Of a stretch of 64,000 nt of DNA, positions 58,898 to 64,000 are shown piece by piece. This DNA is from Margaritifera margaritifera (Eukaryota; Mollusca; Bivalvia; Unionida; Margaritiferidae): positions 7,849,001 through 7,913,000 of the forward strand of contig JAQPZY010001688.1 of NCBI GenBank assembly GCA_029931535.1. Reading direction: 5' to 3'. A program made the position numbers and the translations under genes. The notes below the pieces were generated by a model that did not search any database, was not told the DNA's origin, and worked only from the letters and a program-made list of their open reading frames with translations. How positions within the stretch are numbered: the first letter of the stretch is position 1; every line of letters starts with the position of its first letter.

Positions 58898-59442
58898 GGT
58901 AGTAAAATAAAAGCCTGTAATTATCAAAGTGCCAAAACCTGACGTCTAAGGAACACACAGCAGTAAGGATAATCGGATTACATGTACTTATCTCCGTATG
59001 GATAAAAGTTAGGTACTTTATCAGCATGTTAAACAAATGTCAGTGTGTTGAATTTAGAAATCAACAAGTATTTGTGAGATTTCCATCTGTAAACTCCAAT
59101 CTGTGTCTGCTTGTGAGGGGTAAATTTGACATTTTCTGCGCTAATATATTGGCTGCTGGTCACATTAGAGGGGTGGCCATTCTAGAGGGTACTTTTGAAC
59201 ACAGACTCATTAATTCTAAGGGATTCAGGCCATAGACAAAAAATGGGTTACTGCTGGTCAAGGTGTCATTCAAGAGGGGGACCACTGTACCACCTATTTC
59301 TGCTTATTTGCTATACTAAATTTAATCTGGCATATAAATGGAAACTTTACAATGTGGCAGCTGCAAGAGGGAGAAAACATGCAACAAATTACAATAGATG
59401 TCAGCATAATGAACCCTATTTATGAACCTAGTATGCCTTTCA

Positions 59443-60320
59443 CTTGGTTCCTTTGCTATTGATGATCACATTTTGTGAATGCATGTGATAAACCACTGAT
59501 TAATGTTAGATACTTTAATTATGTTACATGTACTTACTGCATTCTCAGTGTTCATTTAGTTATTGAAATGAGTTGACTTAACACATGACTGTGATCACTA
59601 GCTCTTACACAGGTATGATTTGAATGCCTTTTAACTTTTTTTTTATTCTACCTCCTTTACTTGATTTGGTACAAAAGACTAATTAATGTGATAGTGCAAT
59701 GCAGGTCAACTTTTAATTAACTGTAACAATGCAACCAACACTTCCACAAGTCAGATATCAAAACACAGTTGGTACTTAATTAGGTTCTTACGGAAATGCT
59801 CATGGGTATCACAGTGATGGTCAATTGACCCTTTTCATGTTTGAATACAAGAGGGCATTTTGCATTTATGATGATTACACTGAAATCGAATTAAAAGATG
59901 AAACTGAAACACAAATTTCACTTGACAAGACTTATTTAAATTGGTATTTATTTCTTTAAGTATTACCACCAGTAGGTATTACAACCATTTTAATTGATTG
60001 ATATTTCATTGTATATTGTTAATTACAGTGTACTGAAACTATTTTCCTTTTTTTTAAAGAAAATGTAATAAAATATATTAGTTTTATGAATTTCAAGATT
60101 TTAAATTAAATTTCCAGGCACTAACTGCTGTTTTCATGATAAAACAAGCAGTATATCAAGGTTTCATTTACCAATTTTTATAGCGATTTTATTCACATTC
60201 AGCAAATAGAGGCCTTTTTGGGGGGTTTTTCTTGTAAGATAAAATGGGATCCACACCAACCCCTGCATTATAAGTGGGTTCGCGAGTTATCTGGGCACAC
60301 TAAAACAAGGGAGCGGTGTA
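59443..60320 (-). mobile_element. Tigger/pogo-like remnant, second copy, truncated
   Basis: It runs parallel to 24232-25095: TTGAAATGAGTTGAC, AATACAAGAGGGCAT, GCATTTATGATGATTACACT and the right end GGTTCGCGAGTTATC recur in order. An extra ~17 bp (GGGCACACTAAAACAAG) sits within the right terminus. The left end is missing. Confidence 0.75.
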
Positions 60321-61704
60321 ATTGTATCGTATTCAAGACAAATATTTTCCAACTCATAGTTTTGGTTACCATTTTCTATCACTTCATTGGATTTTATAAA
60401 ATTTAAAGTCCTAATGAAGAACAAAAGAATACAATGGACACAAATCTGGCAGTATCTGCAAGTCAAGTGCTATTCTCAATTTCTTTTCATGTACACAAAC
60501 TGAAGAGCTTCAGTATCAGTGTTTTGTGCATGGCCCACTCCTGATCTTAGTTTTCTCAATTTATCATTCATCATACCTTACTCTAATTTGTTCGTTCTCA
60601 CAAACTTTGTACATCATGAAAAGCAAAGATCATCACTAAAATAAGAAATGGATTTGTCTTTAACAGGTATCTAGCATAAGAAATGGATTTGTCTTTAACA
60701 GGTATCTAACATAAGAAATGGATTTGTCTTTAACAGGTATTCTCCAGAAATTGTCTAACACTGAATTCTTAGCATTTTCTTTCACCTTTACGTCAAGCAA
60801 TTTGAAAAATGATCTAGGTAGTACAATCATGATCATTGTGGCAGACAGGTATTGCCACTTGTAAATTGTATGCAGGTTTAATGATACTGGGGTTGTGTGT
60901 AATACAATCATGATTAGTGTGACAGACAGGTATTGCCACTTGTAAATTTTGTGCACAAGCTTTAGAGAAACTTGTAACCAATGTAAACACTAACAACCAT
61001 TACAAGGGCAATACATGCATACTCATATTAGAAGGCTGGTAAAAATCACCAAGTTTAGGTTGCCTAGGTCTTTCTAAAGTGGCATCATGGTGAGTAGATG
61101 TGTATAGTACAAAAGCATTCAAATTATTCAGTAACTGAGTAACCAAACCTTGTTATCTCAGTCCATCATTCAGGTGTCTTTGTTCTCTTCTCGTTTAAAT
61201 TTGCAGTTTTCCACTGCAATCGTTGTATGATAGTATCATGTCTAATTCTCTCTTTATTTGCACTGTTGGAATCCGTTAATTGAAACAGATAATTACTTCC
61301 TATGAATGCTAGACCATTAATTGTTGGACTTCCTATATTTACTGCTGCTGTTGCCATTTTGTGCTAATGCTGTATGGTAAAAAATTTTAATACTGCTTCC
61401 AGGTTTGAGCCCAAATGTATAATTAACAAGTTGATTGTTTACCTGTAAACCAATGTAAATTTCAATCTTGTAATCTGTATCAAATATCTGAAATACATGT
61501 TGTATAATATTGTCTATAAGCCTGATTTCTTTATTCAAATGATATTTTGCTGTAAATATCTATTTTTGTAACATATTTCAGCAAAAGTTGATGGAACATA
61601 GTTAAATCTGTAACTGGTAGATAATGTTTGAGGTGTGGTTTCATACTTAAGCATTCCTAAAATCACCCGTTTTGGGTTTATTGTTACATAGTTGAACAAT
61701 ATAG
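60321..61704. other. Non-coding stretch with two short tandem repeats
   Basis: A 35-bp unit (ATAAGAAATGGATTTGTCTT and so on) occurs three times at 60641-60740. A ~76-bp block with CAGACAGGTATTGCCACTTG is duplicated at 60819-60960. Nothing else was recognised. Confidence 0.6.
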
Positions 61705-62091
61705 ATTTGCCAGTGTCAATGTCATATAGTCATGCCAGTGTCAGTGTCATATACAATCATGCCAGTGTCAGTGTCATATATAGTCATGCCATTGTCAGTG
61801 TCTTATACAATCATGCCAGTGTTAGTGTCATATACAATCATGCCAGTGTTAGTGTCATATACAATCATGCCAGTGTTAGTGTCATATACAATCATGCCAG
61901 TGTTAGTGTCATATACAATCATGCCAGTGTCAATGTCATATATAGTCATGCCAGTGTCAGTGTCATATACAATCATGCCAGTGTTAGTGTCATGTACCAT
62001 CATGCCAGTGTCAGTGACATATACAATCATGCCAGTGTCAGTGTCATATACAATCATGCCAGTGTTAGTGTCATATACAATAATAGCATGA
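61705..62091. repeat. 27-bp minisatellite, about 14 copies
   Basis: The unit is ATGCCAGTGTCAGTGTCATA plus TACAATC. Starts at 61732, 61759 and 61786 confirm the period. Because 27 is a multiple of three and the unit has no stops in several frames, open frames appear on both strands. They are artefacts. Confidence 0.95.
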
Positions 62092-62152
62092 TTAGGATTC
62101 TCCTTACTGCATTCAATTCATAAAGCACTATACACCCACGTATTATTTTGGT

Positions 62153-62760
62153 TTTAGCTCACCAGGCCATTGGCCAGGTAAGCTAATTGTATGGCTTGCA
62201 TCCATCGTGCACCATGATGATACATAGTGCAACTACTGGATCAATTTTGATCAAATTTGGCACATAGCATCCTGACATCAAGGTTTTCACATTTGCATCA
62301 ATGATGCCAATCTACTATTAAATATGGCCATCATTACTAACAATAGTAAAAACCCATTAAATGACTTCTCAAAACTGCTGAACATAATTTGATCAAATTT
62401 GAGAAGTGTCATCAAGAAAACCTTTTCGATTTGTATGCCTCCGTAATGGCTGCTATTACTAAAAATAGAAATGCCACTGTTAATAAAAATAGAAAAACCT
62501 TTAAATGACTTCTTCTCCTAAACTATTAAATAGAATCTGACCAAACTTGACAGAAAGCATTCTGGTATGAAGACCTTTCAATTTTTTTACAAAGATACCA
62601 ATTTGCCGTCAAAAATGGCTACTACTACTAAAAATAGAAAAACCTTTCAATGGCTTCTCAAAAACTACTCAACAGAATTTGACCAAATTTGACAGATAGC
62701 ATCCTGGCATAGAGGGCTTTCAAGTTTGTTCAACTGGTGCTGATCCACCATCAAATAAAA
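62153..62760. repeat. Pearl-like element with hairpin head, second family
   Basis: The head AGCTCACCAGGCCATTGGCC then AGGTAAGCT folds as a hairpin and is followed by GCATCCATCGTGC. Four ~140-150-bp units follow, with GACCAAATTTGACAGA, AGCATCCTG, GATGCCAAT and AAAAATAGAAAAACC boxes. A LINE tail interrupts its end. Confidence 0.65.
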
Positions 62761-63518
62761 TAATAATAATATTATAATAATAATAATAATGACTTTATTT
62801 AAAGAGGGTAGTACAGTTTGCTGAAGAACTAATCTACCTTGAGGGTCTCATTCAAAGGAACATATTTATATACAAACAGACACACATATACACACACACA
62901 TGCATACATATACATAAAAGCATGGATATACAACAATATATTCACATTCTTGCCTTTCTCTCCCCCACACGGACACTCATTTATACATTTGAAACCACAT
63001 AATCAATATGCATGGAATATGCAATTAGTGACAAATAGATGGGTAGTATATTTGATGATACCCAGAGGCATTCATGAATACAAATACAGTTGTTGTTTTT
63101 CTCATTTTAACTACATCTTTGAATCCATCTGATATATTAAATTTGGAAGAAGGAAATAGAGTGGGTATTTCTAATCTTTACTGGAATACTATTCCAGAGC
63201 AAAGTTTCAGAGTATTGGAAACTTCTTTTGAATAATTCATTATTTGGTTTTATGAATTTTATACTGCTTGGTAGACATGGATCTCAGGTTGGGAGTGTTA
63301 CCAGGTAACCTGTACTTGAATAGTGAATGTAAATAGACAGGACCAGTGTTATTGGATATCTTGTACATTAACTTAGCTTTTCTCAAATAGATTTTGTCAT
63401 TAATTGGTAATATTTTTAACTTATCAGCTAAGTTTTCCCTGTTTTCTGTTTGGTCTGATATGAACCCAAATTCTCTTTTTTGAAGATGTGCTAGCTTTTT
63501 CTATGTTTGTATCATTTG

Positions 63519-63672
63519 AATAACATGATACTGTATTACAGTAATCTAAATAACATGATACTGTATTACAGTAATCTAAATAACATGATACTGTATTACA
63601 GTAATCTAAATAACATGATACTGTATTACAGTAATCTAAATAACATGATACTGTATTACAGTAATCTAAATA
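63519..63672. repeat. 30-bp minisatellite inside the LINE coding region, five copies
   Basis: AATAACATGATACTGTATTA plus CAGTAATCTA repeats almost perfectly. In the LINE frame (minus strand) each unit encodes the ten residues LDYCNTVSCY, so the reading frame is kept. Confidence 0.95.
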
Positions 63673-63790
63673 GGGTTGTATGTAACTATTATAATAGTTT
63701 CCTGTGCCTTTCTGGGAGAAAATGTCTTATCCTACTGAGAATCCATAAACTTGAATGAACTTTTTTACTGATATATTTTATATGTTCAGT

Positions 63791-64000
63791 CCATGATAGA
63801 TTGTTATCTACAAAAACACCAAGTACTCTATCTTGACAGACCATAGATTGTTATCTACAAAAACACCAAGTACTCTATCATGACAGACCATAGATTGTTA
63901 TCTACAAAAGCACCAAGTACTCTATCATGACAGACCATAGATTATTATCTACAAAAACACCAAGTACTCTATCTTGACAGACCATAGATTATTATCTACA
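63791..64000. repeat. 47-bp minisatellite inside the LINE coding region, more than four copies
   Basis: CCATAGATTGTTATCTACAA starts units at 63841, 63888, 63935 and 63982. The array continues beyond the window. On the minus strand a unit covers the DRVLGVFVDNN motif, but 47 bp breaks the frame between copies. Confidence 0.95.

Larger units (their letters stand above)
57261..59287. mobile_element. TIR element containing a probable solo LTR
   Basis: CAGTGGTACCCTCTTATAAT at the left and the inverse of ATTCAAGAGGGGGACCACTG at the right give partly matching ends. AAGAGGGGTGGACATTCTAA near the left has a counterpart AGAGGGGTGGCCATTCTAGA near the right, in the same orientation. No transposase was seen. 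Family not assigned. Confidence 0.45.
62762..64000 (-). pseudogene. LINE 3' part (RT C-terminal region and tail), CR1/L2/Jockey-like
   Basis: Read on the minus strand from 64000 down. A VLGVFVDNNLSWTEHIKYIS segment (itself amplified) is followed by KVHSSLWILSRIRHFLPERH. SYIQPYLDYCNTVSCY comes next, with its YLDYCNTVSC part amplified. HLQKREFGFISDQT, KLMYKISNNTGPVYLHSLFK and YRLPGNTPNLRSMS follow. After a frameshift come LFKRSFQYSETLLWNSIPVK and IRNTHS, the standard end of these LINE proteins. A 3' tail of AATAAAG-like sequence and (ATT)n closes the element at 62762-62795. It extends past the window edge. Stops and frameshifts make it inactive. Confidence 0.8.

Noticed and set aside
61692..62123. 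143-codon open frame plus frames on the other strand
   Set aside because: These arise from the 27-bp minisatellite, whose period is a multiple of three.

Overview
The window looks like intronic and intergenic DNA from an AT-rich invertebrate nuclear genome. There are no operons or bacterial-style genes. Long non-coding stretches, micro- and minisatellites, and nested DIRS, LINE, hAT, pogo-like and SINE remnants surround a few tiny exons with GT-AG borders. The repeat mix suggests a mollusc or another lophotrochozoan: DIRS tyrosine-recombinase elements, hairpin-headed arrays of ~150-bp units resembling molluscan 'pearl' elements, and a Polinton-type integrase relic. The species cannot be named from sequence alone.

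The only host gene I can support is a plus-strand cytosolic 5'-nucleotidase III gene (NT5C3A/B family, HAD superfamily). It runs from about 27.1 kb to 54.3 kb and continues beyond 54.3 kb. Four exons (27125-27223, 36080-36149, 42882-42928, 54252-54337) join in one continuous reading frame of 100 codons. They cover the N-terminal helix region, HAD motif I (DFDRT) and the start of the cap domain. A fifth exon-like block at 31523-31577 is a second version of the motif I exon, with the same phases and its own splice sites, so the gene may have mutually exclusive motif I exons. The start codon and the 3' exons were not found.

Layout. 0-9.7 kb: a foldback TIR element, short tandem repeats, a LINE reverse-transcriptase relic (minus strand) and a Polinton-type integrase relic. 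9.7-18.3 kb: a giant inverted repeat with a 26-bp spacer, whose arms were later hit by a hAT MITE, a TA-target TIR element and a hAT element. 18.8-22.6 kb: a pearl-like array split by a second hAT element. 23.6-26.0 kb: a Tigger/pogo-like element and a small MITE. 27.1-54.3 kb: the nucleotidase gene, with introns holding three DIRS copies, two more MITEs of the same family, two tRNA-derived SINEs, a long palindrome and several minisatellites. 54.6-64 kb: more pearl-like arrays, a TIR element containing a probable solo LTR, a second Tigger-like copy, a 27-bp minisatellite, and the 3' part of a LINE whose coding region has itself been amplified into two minisatellites.

Almost all long open frames are accidents of tandem repeats or decayed transposon fragments. 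No functional RNA gene was identified.
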